Below the pieces are notes generated by a model. The model saw only the letters and a list, made by a program, of their open reading frames with translations, had not been told where the DNA came from and did not search any database. From the NCBI RefSeq assembly GCF_958979055.1, contig NC_084888.1, positions 36,289,804 through 36,353,803 of the forward strand: a stretch of 64,000 nt of DNA, given 5' to 3'. The position numbers and the translations under genes were made by a program. Shown here one piece after another: positions 26,301 to 37,671 of the stretch. The stretch is from Alnus glutinosa (Eukaryota > Streptophyta > Magnoliopsida > Fagales > Betulaceae). Positions within the stretch are counted from its first letter, which is position 1. Every line of letters begins with the position of its first letter.

Positions 26301-29240
26301 CAGAACTATATCTACAACTTCACCCTCACTGGCCAAAGAGGCACGCTTCTTTGGCATGCGCATATCTCCTGGCTAAGGGCTTCAATACATGGCGCCATTG
26401 TTATCTTGCCCAAGCGAGGCATTCCTTACCCATTTCCCACACCAGATAAAGAAAAAATCATCATTTTAGGTGAGCTCTGATTATATTTTAGTATTTTGTA
26501 ATTCGATCTTAAATATCCCTAATTAGTTCAATATTCATAGTAATTATGATGTGATTTTCTACTCTTAATTGTAGCCGAATGGTGGAAAGTGGATGTTGAA
26601 GCTGTTGTCAATCAAGCTGCGCAATCTGGTTTCCCACCAAATGTATCAGATGCGCACACCATTAATGGCCATCCTGGACCTGTTCCTGGTTGCTCTTCTC
26701 AGGGTACTGAAATGGGAATATCTTCTCAATTCATTTTTGTTTTCACTAAGAAACACATGAAATAAAAAAAGAAAAGAAAAAAAAAAAGAACAGTATTTTA
26801 ATGCAAACATGTCCTCAGAGTACGCAATTCTCACATGCATTTTTAAAAATTATATATCAGTTTAATAGACTGAATTTGAAGAATTTAATTATTCCAACCC
26901 AATTTGAAGGAATTATAAATTTTTTCAGTAATCTAGATTTTAGCAGACCACCCATCAGCGTTTTAAACCTTAATGTAAAAAGGACAAAAGCAAAATACAT
27001 TATCAGCATATAATTGATTCAATTAAACTTTAATCTTGTCTCTTTATTTTCTTTGGTGAATTTAATCCTTCCTTATCATCTGCTAGCATTGCGGTTTGGA
27101 ATTGATATTTTATCAATGCCTTACCCTTTCTTTGAACCTTGTCAATGATCGAACTTTAAGACAAAGGAACTGAAGACTTTACAAACATAGTTTTGCTTTT
27201 GTACAAATGCAGGGGGTTACACTTTACATGTTGAAAGTGGCAAGACCTATTTACTACGCATCATCAATGCAGCGCTGAATGATGAGCTCTTCTTCAAGAT
27301 TGCCGGGCATAATCTGACAATTGTTGAAGTTGATGCCTCCTACACAAAGCCCTTCCAAACTGACGTAATATTCATCAGCCCTGGCCAAACCACAAACGCC
27401 CTTCTGACGGCAAATCAGGGTATTGGCAAGTACTTGATAGCAGTCTCTCCTTTCATGGATGCTCCCATTGGCCTTGACAACAAGACTAATTATGCTACAT
27501 TGCGCTATAAAGGCACCCCTGCTAATCCCCCAACCATCTTAACCAGTGTTCCTCCTCTAAACGCAACTCCATTGACAGATGCCTTCTTGGACTCACTTCG
27601 AAGCCTTAATTCAGAAAAATACCCTGCAAAAGTTCCTTTATCCATTGACCATTCTCTTTTTTTCACCTTCGCCGTTGGGGTTAACCCTTGTGCTACATGT
27701 GTTAATGGCAGTCAGCTCGTGGCGGCTATTAATAACGTTAGCTTTGTGTTGCCAACTATGGCTCTCCTTCAAGCACATTACTATAACATACCAGGAGTTT
27801 TCACAGATGATTTTCCAGGAAACCCACCAATAACTTTTAATTATACTGGAACCCCGCCATCTAATATCCAGACCACGAATGGCACAAGGCTATATAGGGT
27901 GGCTTATAACTCAGCAATCCAAATTGTGTTGCAAGGCACTGCTATAATAGCACCAGAGAACCATCCAACCCATCTGCATGGGTTTAATTTCTTTGTGGTT
28001 GGGAAGGGACGAGGGAATTTTGATCCAGAAAAGGATCCACAGAAATTTAATCTTGTTGATCCTGTCGAGAGGAACACAGTTTCAGTACCAACTGCTGGAT
28101 GGACTGCAATCAGATTCAAGGCAGATAACCCAGGTAAATTTTCAGCCTTATCTTGTTTTTTGTTAGGAGAATGTTGTTTTTTTGTTTTTGTTTTTAATTA
28201 TATTTTTGAGGTTTGGCATCAATTCCAGTAAAAGAGACACTAATGTAGAAATGAATTCCATATTGATAAGTAGTCTTTTTCCTTGATAATGAGGTTGCAC
28301 CTTGCCACCTTCTAGCGTGTCTTGGCGTGGCAGAAACCCAAAAAGGTTCCTTCATTTCTCTTTGAAATCACACTACATGATGCGACTCCTGAAAATAGTG
28401 GACTTTTTTCTTTTGTTTTTTTGTTTTTGTTTTTTTTTTTTTTTTGTTTTTAAGTTAACTAGTGCCATCCAAAGAAATGGCATAACCAAGCACAACTTTT
28501 CTCATATGGAGCTTTATTATCATTTTAATTGTCCCACATGGTTTAAGTGTAATCTTAACTATGTGTATATAAGTTTTTGAGTACCCTCTCCTTGTAAGCC
28601 GGTTTTCAAATATGAGTTTTACCCAAATTTTATATTATTTGGTATCAAAGTCAACCACCACGTCGAGTATAGGATTGGACACATATTAAAATGTCTTGGT
28701 ATTATGTATGAGCATAAGGTTAAGTCATTGAATATTAATAAAATAGTGAAATCACCAAAAGAGAAAGAGCTATCATCGGGTTAATGTTGATAGAGTGGGC
28801 CGTCGTAGACGTCGACTGCGGAGTGTGGTGGTATGTTATGATCTTAAATGTCACACATGACTTAGTGCAATTTTAACCATGTGTATATAAGCTTTTGGAT
28901 ACCCTCTCATTTTAAGCAGGTTTTCAAGCGTGACTTCTACCCAAAGTTAGTATCAAGCTTCTTCTTTTTCCTGTAAAATAAAGACAAAAAGATCTACAGA
29001 TTTAACCTTCTGTGAAATTTCTTTCTCATGAATCCTTGAAGTTGCTCAAATTATTCTCAACAATTATGTATCCTAAAGCTGTTCCAATATGCTACTTTGG
29101 TGACTGTAGGTGTTTGGTTCCTGCATTGCCATTTGGAAGTACACACAACGTGGGGGCTTAAGATGGCGTTCCTGGTAGACAATGGTAAGGGCCCGAACGA
29201 GTCTCTGCTACCGCTTCCTAACGACCTTCCCAAGTGCTAG
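23377..29240 (+). CDS. laccase (secreted multicopper oxidase)
   Basis: Six coding exons: 23377-23463, 25923-26074, 26225-26469, 26575-26703, 27213-28133 and 29110-29240. They join in frame with GT-AG introns to give 554 residues, a normal plant laccase length. All four copper-ligand motifs are present: HWHG (79-82), WHAH (123-126), HPTHLHG (455-461) and HCHLEVH (517-523). Three cupredoxin domains follow a signal peptide (residues 1 to about 21, hydrophobic [13 protein letters not shown]). Plant laccases oxidise monolignols and other phenolics with O2 in the apoplast. Many NxS/T sites (NTT, NVT, NFT, NAT, NNVS, NYT) suggest heavy glycosylation. Intron 1 (2.46 kb) holds a foldback element and a MITE; intron 5 holds a TRIM. 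The gene looks intact. Confidence 0.95.
24973..25526. mobile_element. foldback element with GC-rich core (B), in laccase intron 1
   Basis: The left arm (ATTTCGCATCGTAGAT, GGTTAAACG) and right arm (ATCTACGATACGAAATGAAT, CGTTAAACCAC) are inverse. The centre (about 25190-25300) is built of GGGGGTGGCT / AGCCACCCC units. ACTTCCGTCAATTTTTTGAC at 25382-25401 forms a small hairpin. About 550 bp; limits approximate. It lies within the first laccase intron. Confidence 0.65.
25527..25735. mobile_element. MITE, same family as 2394-2936
   Basis: TTTGTAAGAAATTTCGTACA and ACCCACATATAA on the left are mirrored by TATATTTGGGTTGTATGAAA and TTTGTAAGAAATTTTA on the right. The family matches the nested host MITE at 2394-2936. 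It directly abuts foldback element B in laccase intron 1. Confidence 0.6.
28514..28955 (+). mobile_element. TRIM-like miniature LTR retroelement, copy 2
   Basis: Related to 17194-17545. Two direct repeats (about 28514-28638 and 28834-28955) share CATGTGTATATAAGCTTTTG-like blocks and end near TATCA. TGGTATCAAAGTC at 28640 resembles the primer-binding site. The interior is noncoding. The element sits in intron 5 of the laccase gene in the sense direction and looks old and diverged. Confidence 0.6.
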
Positions 29241-30534
29241 AATGCCCAATAAACTGTTTTTTCGCATCAATGCTTGAAACCAGGCATCAGAATAGATCTA
29301 CTAAAATATAAGACACCAAAAGATGCACAAAAACTTTGACATGGTTAATAAACAACAACGAAGTGGTTGGTTCTTTTTGGGAGAGGGAGGGGAATAAGAA
29401 AATGGGCAAGTTAGTTATACTGTACAACTCAATTTCTTTTCTTTTTCCTTTTTGGTTGTCCTTTTCCTTGTGGGTTGAAGTTGAAGTTGTACTTTAGAGT
29501 GCATATAAGGGTATATGTGGTTGGTAGAGCTTAGAAGGATCTTTCATGGTGATAATCTCATGTTTGGAATTGAAACTTTTGAAGCATTCATTTATTATCA
29601 TTATTATTTTAAGGAGTGTGCTACTATAAGTCATTTACAAATTAACTCAGATTCTGTTACTTAAGTTTATAACGAAATTATAGTAAAAACTGTAATACTT
29701 TAGATATTTTTTTATCTTAAAAAGTGAATAATTAGTTGATTGGACACCGTACTCTAAGCCAACAAAACTTGCAATAAGAAGAAACAAACAAGGATGACTT
29801 GTCGGGCAGGCCAACGGGAGAACATTTTGATCCTTAAGTCAAAAATCTCTTAGGAAAGAAGCTTGGTAATACTTATAAGGTTGTTGTGTGGTGATAGAAT
29901 GAATGAAATATTTTCATACCTCTCAATAGCTTGTTTTCTTTACGCCGTGGGCTCTCTTTCCTCTGCATGGGTCTTACCAGGTGCTCCTTATTACTGGGCA
30001 GTGCTCTGATTGAGTATGGTGTTTAGTCACTGACTCTGACGAATTATGTCTTATGCCGTGTCTTGCTTTCCATCGTGATGCGATTCTGGCGAGGCAATGA
30101 CTTCGAATTAAATGCCACCTGCTACTGTTGTAGGGAGGTAAGGGCATGACGATGACAGACGGCCATGACATGCTTTGTGGTTTCGTGTTAAGGAAGCAAA
30201 TTAACTCTCACATAATTAACTAATCGTTGGGGCCTGAATGGGCCTAAATTTGGTGGCAATGTTTCCTTGTCGGATAAGTCTTGTTGGCTCTATTTCAGGC
30301 CAGGGAGCCATTATCAAGAGGGAGTTTTTTTTTTTTTTTCATGAATATTACCAACACTAGTTATCCCTCCTCCTCACGGTAAAAATTTGGTCAAATGTTA
30401 ATTAGGCCTGGCTGGTGGGCCTCATCAATCCTATTTCGGGCCTGGGAGGCCCATCACATGGGGAGCGCCGACTGGTATACCAAGAAGGAAGGAATGGGGT
30501 GCAAAAAATATAGGCAATCAACTTTAATTAGCAA
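29241..30534. other. laccase 3' flank and intergenic
   Basis: The first few hundred bases probably include the laccase 3' UTR. A less AT-rich stretch at about 29940-30180 has no recognisable frame on either strand. Two GGGCCTGRRWGGGCC-like blocks occur near 30230 and 30440. No gene was identified. Confidence 0.35.
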
Positions 30535-30607
30535 CGCGCCAGGTAGGGATCGAACCTACGACTTTCTGCTTAGGAAACAGACGCTCTATCCACTGAGCTA
30601 CAGGCGC
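30535..30607 (-). tRNA. tRNA-Arg (anticodon CCU)
   Basis: A 73-nt cloverleaf on the minus strand, without intron. The acceptor starts GCGCCTG; the D-arm is GCTC-AGTGGATA-GAGC; the anticodon arm is TCTGT-TTCCTAA-GCAGA, with CCT at positions 34-36; the T-arm is GTAGG-TTCGATC-CCTAC; the discriminator is G. Box A and B promoter elements are intact. One acceptor pair (6-67) is U-U; all other stem pairs form. CCA is not encoded, as expected for a nuclear gene. Confidence 0.95.
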
Positions 30608-32956
30608 ATTTTGCTTCCCTGCAATTTTCTTTTATTAAAAACGAAGTATCTGATCTAATTTAGAATTGCCAGCAGAAAATATTCCAATAGTGACAAAAAT
30701 AGGTGGATTGAATTCGAACGTATAAAACCTCGCATTAACAAGAAAGAAAGAAAAGAAAAGAAAAGAACGAATAAAACCTGGTCAAGAAAATATAAACTAA
30801 GATTCGAAATGTCAACTATTGAATGAATCTTTGACCAAAAAGAGTTTTCGACACAAGGATTTCGTACCAATCCTAATGATGGTTTTTCATTTGGAAACTA
30901 TTTATCACCAAACTTTCGTTCAACCAACCATAAGGGACTCTTTGAGGCAAGTTTCACATTTTAATTACCAAAAACAAAAATAAAATCCACATTATAAAAC
31001 ATGACACTTCTTTGTAATTTCTTTCTTTCTTTCTTTCTTTTTTTTCTTTTTTTTTTTTTTTTTGTTTTTTTTTTTTATATATATATGATTTTGGGTTGAA
31101 TGACATAACTTACAACACCTCAATAAGAATCAGACTATAATATAAACTAAATGATTCGTGTTGGGCTCGAGATGGTTTCATAATAAGCTAGTTTGGGTAG
31201 AACTTCTTGAGAACCACTGTCGAATATCAGTCGATATCAGTTCGACCGAAGTGACTTTCTGAAAGGGGTGGGCAAATTATCCGACTACCGCCTATCAACT
31301 CTATCGACAAAGTTGACTTAACCGAACCGACTTAACCGAACCAACTTAACCGACTTAACTGCTTATCGAACCAACGCCCACCCCTACTTTCTGAGAGGCT
31401 TCATCAAATAGATAACAACCGACTTTCGACTGAGTGTTGCATATACAACAATCTTAGATGTTTGGTAGCTCGACTGAGGGCTTCATCACAATGTTTCATT
31501 TGAACGGGACTACTAAGAGTGCATTTGACACTGTGATTTTGCAGGTCAAGAGAGTATTTTTAAACAAAATTGTGAAAAGTGTCCCGTTTGCGAATCACAT
31601 TTTCAAACACTTAACCTCATTTTTAAAAATCACATTTTAAAATAAAATCATTATTTTTGGTACACTAAAACAACTACCCTATTTGGTCATAAATTGTTAC
31701 TTCTGAATTAAAAAACGATTAAAAAGGTGAGACCTCATTCTCCTTGAGATTTGATTAAAAAGGCACAAGCCGACACAAGTTTAAACCTCAAACTGCCTCA
31801 ACCTTGGTTCATTAACCTTAAAGTAATCAAACCTTGGGAGGTTAATTTGAATAAGGAAGTGATTGTTACACTTCAAGTGTACAACACCTTCACTCCCTCA
31901 AGACACATGAAGTGGGGTCGTGGTGTTGTGTAGCTGAAGTGTTTTTATCATTTTCAATTTGAATAATTATAAAAATGCCATTAATAAGCAAAATTTCCAG
32001 ATGATTTCCGAAAATTTTGCTACACTCAAGTATTACCTAATTTGAAAGCATAATTTGGTCCATTGAAAAGGAAAAGAAAGCAAAGAGAAATACATGAGAA
32101 AATCCGTGAAGAAACACACTATTATAAGAGGGAACTTTGTCACTAGGCCAGTAGTAGTAGGCCTTAGACTGCCACACTCCACACTCCACACTCAACTTGC
32201 CACATTTCAAGCCTCCTTTTCTCTGTCCGACTCTCCTCTACTTTGAAACCATCCACAGCCAACCGAAAAATCTCAACTGGTTCTGATTCATATCTTGGAT
32301 TCTCGCTTGCTCGCTTTGGCTCTCCTTTTACCGATTGTATATTTATAGATTTGGGTTTCTCTTTCTTCTCCTCAAAGAAACGAAGAGAAATAAAAATGGC
32401 TTCCCGCTTTTTCTTTCCGGATTCTGAAGAATCAATCTCTTTTATCAACTGGGTCATGGTTTGTCCACCTTGTTCCACCATCTTGTTCTCGGGTTCGTCA
32501 TATTTTTCTCTCTTTTCCTGATCTTCTAGAGCTTCTTTCGCTCTGTAGTGGCAATCTGAATAGCATAAAACTTCTCACTTTTGAGCTTAATTACTTCAAA
32601 AGTTTTCAACTTCTCTGCTTCAAATTCCATCTGGGTTTGGGTTCTCTCTCTCTCTCTCTCTCTAGGGGTTTATACCAAAGCAACACAATCAGAATTCACA
32701 TGTTTTTCCATGATTCCCTTCGATTCTTAAAAGGTGGGTCTTTTTAAGATTCTTTAATTGATGCTATTAAGAAAAGGAGATTCTTGATTCCCAGTAAAAG
32801 ATTCTGAATTCAATGCCTTCTAAATCATTGTAAAGATTACATTCTCTCTGCCTTCTGTCTCTGTTTCTCTCCTATATCTCTCACTTTAAAAGCTTGATTT
32901 CAATCCTTCTTACATGAATTATCCAGCTATTGTTGTATGTTAGTGCGCTAGTAATT
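30608..32956. other. intergenic and MYB upstream region
   Basis: Holds a TTTC/poly-T tract at 31018-31078, AACCGACTTAACCGAACC-type tandem motifs at about 31318-31370 and a decayed MITE-like block at 31495-31665 related to 13060-13160. The part from about 32150 on probably contains the MYB promoter and 5' UTR, with a CT microsatellite at 32645-32663. A possible 5' UTR acceptor (TTATCCAG) lies near 32925. Confidence 0.4.
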
Positions 32957-34130
32957 ATGGAAACTCTATATCCGGCTTCATATATGTCAAGCTCTCCTTG
33001 GCTTGCCCCAGTAAGCCAAAGCACAGAATGGACTAGAGAAGAGAATAAGAAGTTTGAGAGTGCTCTGGCTATATTCGATGAGAAAACGCCTGACCGATGG
33101 ATGAAAGTGGCGTCAATGATCCCAGGGAAGACGGTGTGGGATGTGATTAAGCAGTACCAGGACTTGGAAGAAGATGTTTGTGACATAGAAGCAGGGCGGG
33201 TTCCAATTCCCGGCTACCTTACCTCTTCTTTCACATTGGAGTTGGTGGATAATTGCAGCTTCGATGCCTATCGAAGAAAGTCTTCAACTGCTCGGGTTCC
33301 TGATCAGGAAAGGAGGAAAGGGGTCCCGTGGACAGAAGAAGAGCACAGGTGAATTCCCTTCAAAATTCTGTTTCTGAGTGTGAGAGAATTTGCATGAAGT
33401 TTTCATCACTCTTTTACACTTTCTTCTGTTTCTGATAGTAAAAATGAAATGAATTTCCAATAATCTGTATTCATTTATTGTGGGAACTAAGGAAAAGAAA
33501 CTATCGGCTTAAACGCATGTTTCAACTTTTCTTTTCTTTGCTTTTCAATCGGTTAGTCATTAACCAAATAATTTTTCCACTATGCCACATTGTTACTTGA
33601 GTCACACTTCAGGAAATTCTAATAGGGTTGTTTGGTTAATGAATTGCAGGCGGTTTCTGATGGGGCTCCTAAAGTACGGTAAGGGGGATTGGAGAAATAT
33701 CTCCCGGAATTTTGTAATCTCTAAGACTCCAACTCAAGTGGCAAGTCATGCTCAGAAGTACTTTCAAAGGCAGCATTCTGGAGGGAAAGATAGGAGGAGG
33801 CCAAGCATCCATGATATCACAACTGTCAATCTCACAGAAACTGCATCAGAAAATAATAAGCCTCACTCATATGATCAGTCTTCTGTGCTGCCACCACAGC
33901 AAAAGCCCACAAGCACACCAAGAATTTCACTCGACTGGAATCAACCTAATGATGAAGCAGTCATGGTTTTCAACCCGACTCATGGAATTGGAAACCTTTT
34001 AATGTCACCTCCATATGACTTCAAAGTGCAAGGGCACAATCTGTTTGGCAGTGCTTATTATGGAGCTCATACCAAACCGCACAACTCAGTGTTTCAAATC
34101 CAATGCTCAAGACATCAACAACGTGGATAA
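32957..34130 (+). CDS. DIVARICATA-like MYB transcription factor
   Basis: Two coding exons, 32957-33348 and 33650-34130, are joined by a GT-AG intron inside an Arg codon and give 290 residues. The start is placed at [10 protein letters not shown], the conserved N-terminus of this family; an in-frame ATG at 32930 is less likely. The first MYB/SANT-like repeat is at about 23-76 ([18 protein letters not shown]...[14 protein letters not shown]). The second, at about 124-172 ([27 protein letters not shown]), carries the SHAQKYF signature that defines this DNA-binding class. Such proteins act in the nucleus on I-box/TATCCA-like sites in development and stress responses. The C-terminal 110 residues are low complexity, rich in N, P and S. 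Target genes cannot be told from the sequence. Confidence 0.93.
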
Positions 34131-36640
34131 GGCAGCCATTTTCTTTTTTCTGTACTCATTGATTAAAAAGTGCCGAGTCCGATCATGTTCAGTATAATTT
34201 CAATGTCAGAGCCTTTGTCATGGTTTTCTGTGTGATTACATAAATGGGGGATCGAGTTACATGATTTCGAAGAATACAGAAAGAAAAACTCTTATACTGG
34301 TGTCAATCTTTGAACTGGAAAGCCCTTCAATTTATCTGTATATTTCCCTTCTCTTGAATAATTAATTCTTTTTCTGGTGTCAGCATTACTTGCTTAAACC
34401 AATGGCAGGCAGTTTGAAGAAGCATTAAAAATAACCATATCAATAAGATTTGCTTCTCAGTGTACAAAGTGAATATACTTCTTTATCTTGGAGTTTGTGC
34501 TTCTTAGCTTATTTTCAGCCCTTCTTTATTCTCAACTGAATAATGCTTATTTAGTAGACTGTTACACAACTGCCATACAATTAGAATGACGTGGCAGTAA
34601 AAATCAGTCTTTAGATCAGCAATGACTTGTAAAAAAGAAAAATCAATGGCTAATTTTCGCTAGCACGTCATCTCCATCGTATACTAGTCTATTAAATAGG
34701 ATTTCTCTTGTCAATGTCAACACATATCTAAATTAAATATGTTGGTTGCCAGTTCTGCAAATACATGGTTTGATTGATCTGAGGCTAGAAATCGGTGGAT
34801 CCATTATGCTTTCATATGTAGAATAGTTTTTGTGAAAGTTGCATTAGCGCAGCCATGGGTTTGGGTGATGTGGCCAAACTGGCTGACTCACTTGTCACTT
34901 TTTCTGATATTCCACAGTATCTGATTGCTTCTTTTTCTCTTGGTACGCTTTCCGCCAGTCTCACCTTTATGGTATAATATGGCCAAGTTGACCAAGCTTC
35001 ATCACCATCACTTAGTCGAAGCTGAGTTTGCATTCCACTTAACAAGCATCCCATGCTTCAATCCACGTAAGAAAGCCATTGTGGTTTTCATTTTTCTAAT
35101 CATCTTTCTATGGACCTATCCAATGTTGCCTTCTATTTGATATTTCTGTTTGGGCCAACCCAGTTGTCGATCGTGGCAAGACTGTTGCATCAGCATATTT
35201 TCTCCTTTTACCAGTCTCTGGAAGCATCATACTTTATAGTGATTCTGTATTTTACTTGAAAAATCCATAAAAGGGGTTGTAGACTTAAATTTGTATTCAG
35301 ATTTTATGCACGTTGGAACCCTGATCATTGGAGTAGAGAACATAGCTTTGAAATCATGCAGCATCAGGGATTGATTGTTCCCTGACCATGGAAGATTATA
35401 ACTGAGTTTTACATCTAGAATGACTTCAAATTTCCCTCTTGTGGTTTGGTACAATGGTCAATAATATTTCCTTGGTGCCAAGGTGCAAGAGAATAAACAG
35501 ATGGGAGTCTTAGAGTGCATTTAACCCCGCGATTTCACAGTATTTTAAAACCAAATCACATGAAATGTTCTGTTTGAAAATGTGTTTTAAGAAAATTAAA
35601 TGCTAGTTTAAAAATGTAAAAGAAGTCATATTTTCAGACCACGCGTTTTGAAAACGTTGAGTTGATTATACCTTGATCAATTCAAGTTGATAAGATGAAG
35701 AGATAAAAGTAGAGATTCACAGTTCAATTTTATCCGAGGAATGTTCTCATCACATATGGGTAGGTGCGCAGAAAGAAAAATCACATCAATATTACAGGAA
35801 AAAAAAAAAAAAAAAAACATTAGAATACTAGAATCATCTATATTCTCTGAAAATAAAAAAAATTATTTTAACTTTTTCATGTAAATCCCCCACCACCCCT
35901 CCCCTAAAAAAAGAAAAAGAGACTATTGGGGGTACTTCATCGGGCCCTCATGACATGGATGATGATGGATGATGGATCACTATCTCTATCTCAAAGATAG
36001 GCATTCCACAAATGTCAAGTGAATAAAAAAATCATGTTTCCTATATGCTGTTACTGTTTTTGTTTTCTTTTTAGTTGCCATCGTGGGTTCTACTACCATT
36101 AATGTTGCTGCTGCAACTATTATCAAAAAGCTTAGTGCCCACCCAAGTCACTTTGCGTATATCAATCTCTAAACCACACATTGAGCATTAAAATTTCCAG
36201 AGCAGCATTAGCAATATGGTTATTAATGTGAACCCTTTTCTTTTGGTTTGCTAAATGACAAAACTATCAACTTCATAGTATATTTTAAGAAAAGCAGCCT
36301 TTCTGCAAGTTGCATAAGAAAGCACTCTGCCCACTTTATTCTAATTTTGATCAAACCTTTGAGAAGGTTAAAAATCTTGCCCTTTTACCCCATCTTTTCT
36401 TATTTAAAAGTCTTGCCCTTCTAGCAATTTTTTGTTTGCTCTTCAAATCCTTTTGAAGAACCATGCAGAGGCCATATTCCATGTCCAAACACAAACTTCC
36501 ACTATTTATAAAGATATGTTCGAGGCTCTATGATGCATTTTCATTGGCCCACATGGCTTTGGAGATGATCTTTCAGGAAGCTTTTTGTCATCAGCTTTGA
36601 TATAATTAATAGAATTGGTGGACAAATTATGACTAAGTTA
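34131..36640. other. MYB 3' UTR and intergenic
   Basis: Begins with the MYB 3' UTR. A region at 34800-35110 is more complex and has a 41-codon plus frame at 34855-34980 with no recognised product. A hAT-type MITE remnant starts near 35513 (GAGTGCATTTAACCCCGCGA). A tracts lie near 35801-35818. No gene was recognised. Confidence 0.35.
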
Positions 36641-36649
36641 ACAATATGT

Positions 36650-36742
36650 TTAGGATTTGGCTTAGGTGTTGTAAGAAAACTAAAACTTAGGTGCTGTAGT
36701 TTTTTTTTTTTTTTACAGCATCTAAGCCAAATATGAAATGAA
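36650..36742. repeat. short foldback, ~90 bp
   Basis: ATTTGGCTTAGGTGTTGTA and TACAGCATCTAAGCCAAAT are inverse copies around a T tract. The GGCTTnGGTGCTGTA motif recalls the left end of the element at 423-1285, so it may be a solo remnant of that family. Confidence 0.45.
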
Positions 36743-37394
36743 ATTCCTTAATGGTGAACGTCCGCGATATAACACCCGAAAATCCTTTGTCTTCATTTTC
36801 TCTCTTTGTTCCGTTTTCTCTTTAATGTTCCATTTCATTATAAAATTCTTCAAAGTTCACAAATTTCATTAGCCATTATAGAAGTGAAAGTAAGTGTCCA
36901 AGGTGAAAGAAACAGAGCAGTTCAGAAACCAAGTGAGACTACAACATCCCTACTGTTGGGCAAAATCATGCCTATTAGTGCAGCACACTGTGCTATGGCA
37001 CGATGCTGTTGGGCTTCTAGGTGAAAAGGACCTAAAAAGATAATAATAATAATAATAATATACTATGCAGATTATCATTGTAAAAAAAAATAAAAAAAAA
37101 TAAATACAAAAGGAAATCTGCATTTCTCCACTGGCCTTTTACACCCATAATTGGACATCACAAAATGGTGAAAGGAAGTACCTTTGAAGAATAAGGACAA
37201 AACCATTGCCAGCAGGTTATCTTAGGGAAGAAGAACTTGTTCTATTCATAATTGGAATTGACTTCATCTCCATGGAGTCGCCCACTAGAGCAATTTCATT
37301 TTTGCCTTGAAAATAAAAAAAAGTCCAATGATGTTTTCTATTTTCTGTTTAATGATTGAAGTATTGAAATTTATATATGTAGCCATTTCTTGTC

Positions 37395-37671
37395 AAAGCA
37401 TTCACATTCGGTTCATAAAATTTTAGCTAAAACAACTTCTTCGTTTTTCTTTTTTTATTTTTTATTTTAGCTACAAACTTTTTCATACCGCTTATATTTT
37501 ATTCTTTATTTTAGTTATCTACTTTTACTATTCAATTAAAATATGGCTAACACTATACCGGCTAGCCATCTTTTTGGCTAAATTGGCTAGCTGGACTTAG
37601 ATAAATTTTTGCCAATTTTCACAACATGACTATCCAAAATAACCTTTGGATAGCCCCATGAGAATGCCCTC
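37395..37671. mobile_element. hAT-type MITE remnant
   Basis: Starts AAGCATTCACATTCGGTT and ends CCCCATGAGAATGCCCTC, which are loosely inverse. The inside has repeated TTTTAGCTA motifs. This pattern is common in plant MITEs. About 280 bp, noncoding. Confidence 0.4.

Noticed and set aside
34855-34980. Plus frame of 41 codons starting ATGGGTTTGGGTGATG
   Set aside because: Short, with no acceptor/donor context and no recognised family, although the region is somewhat more complex than its surroundings.
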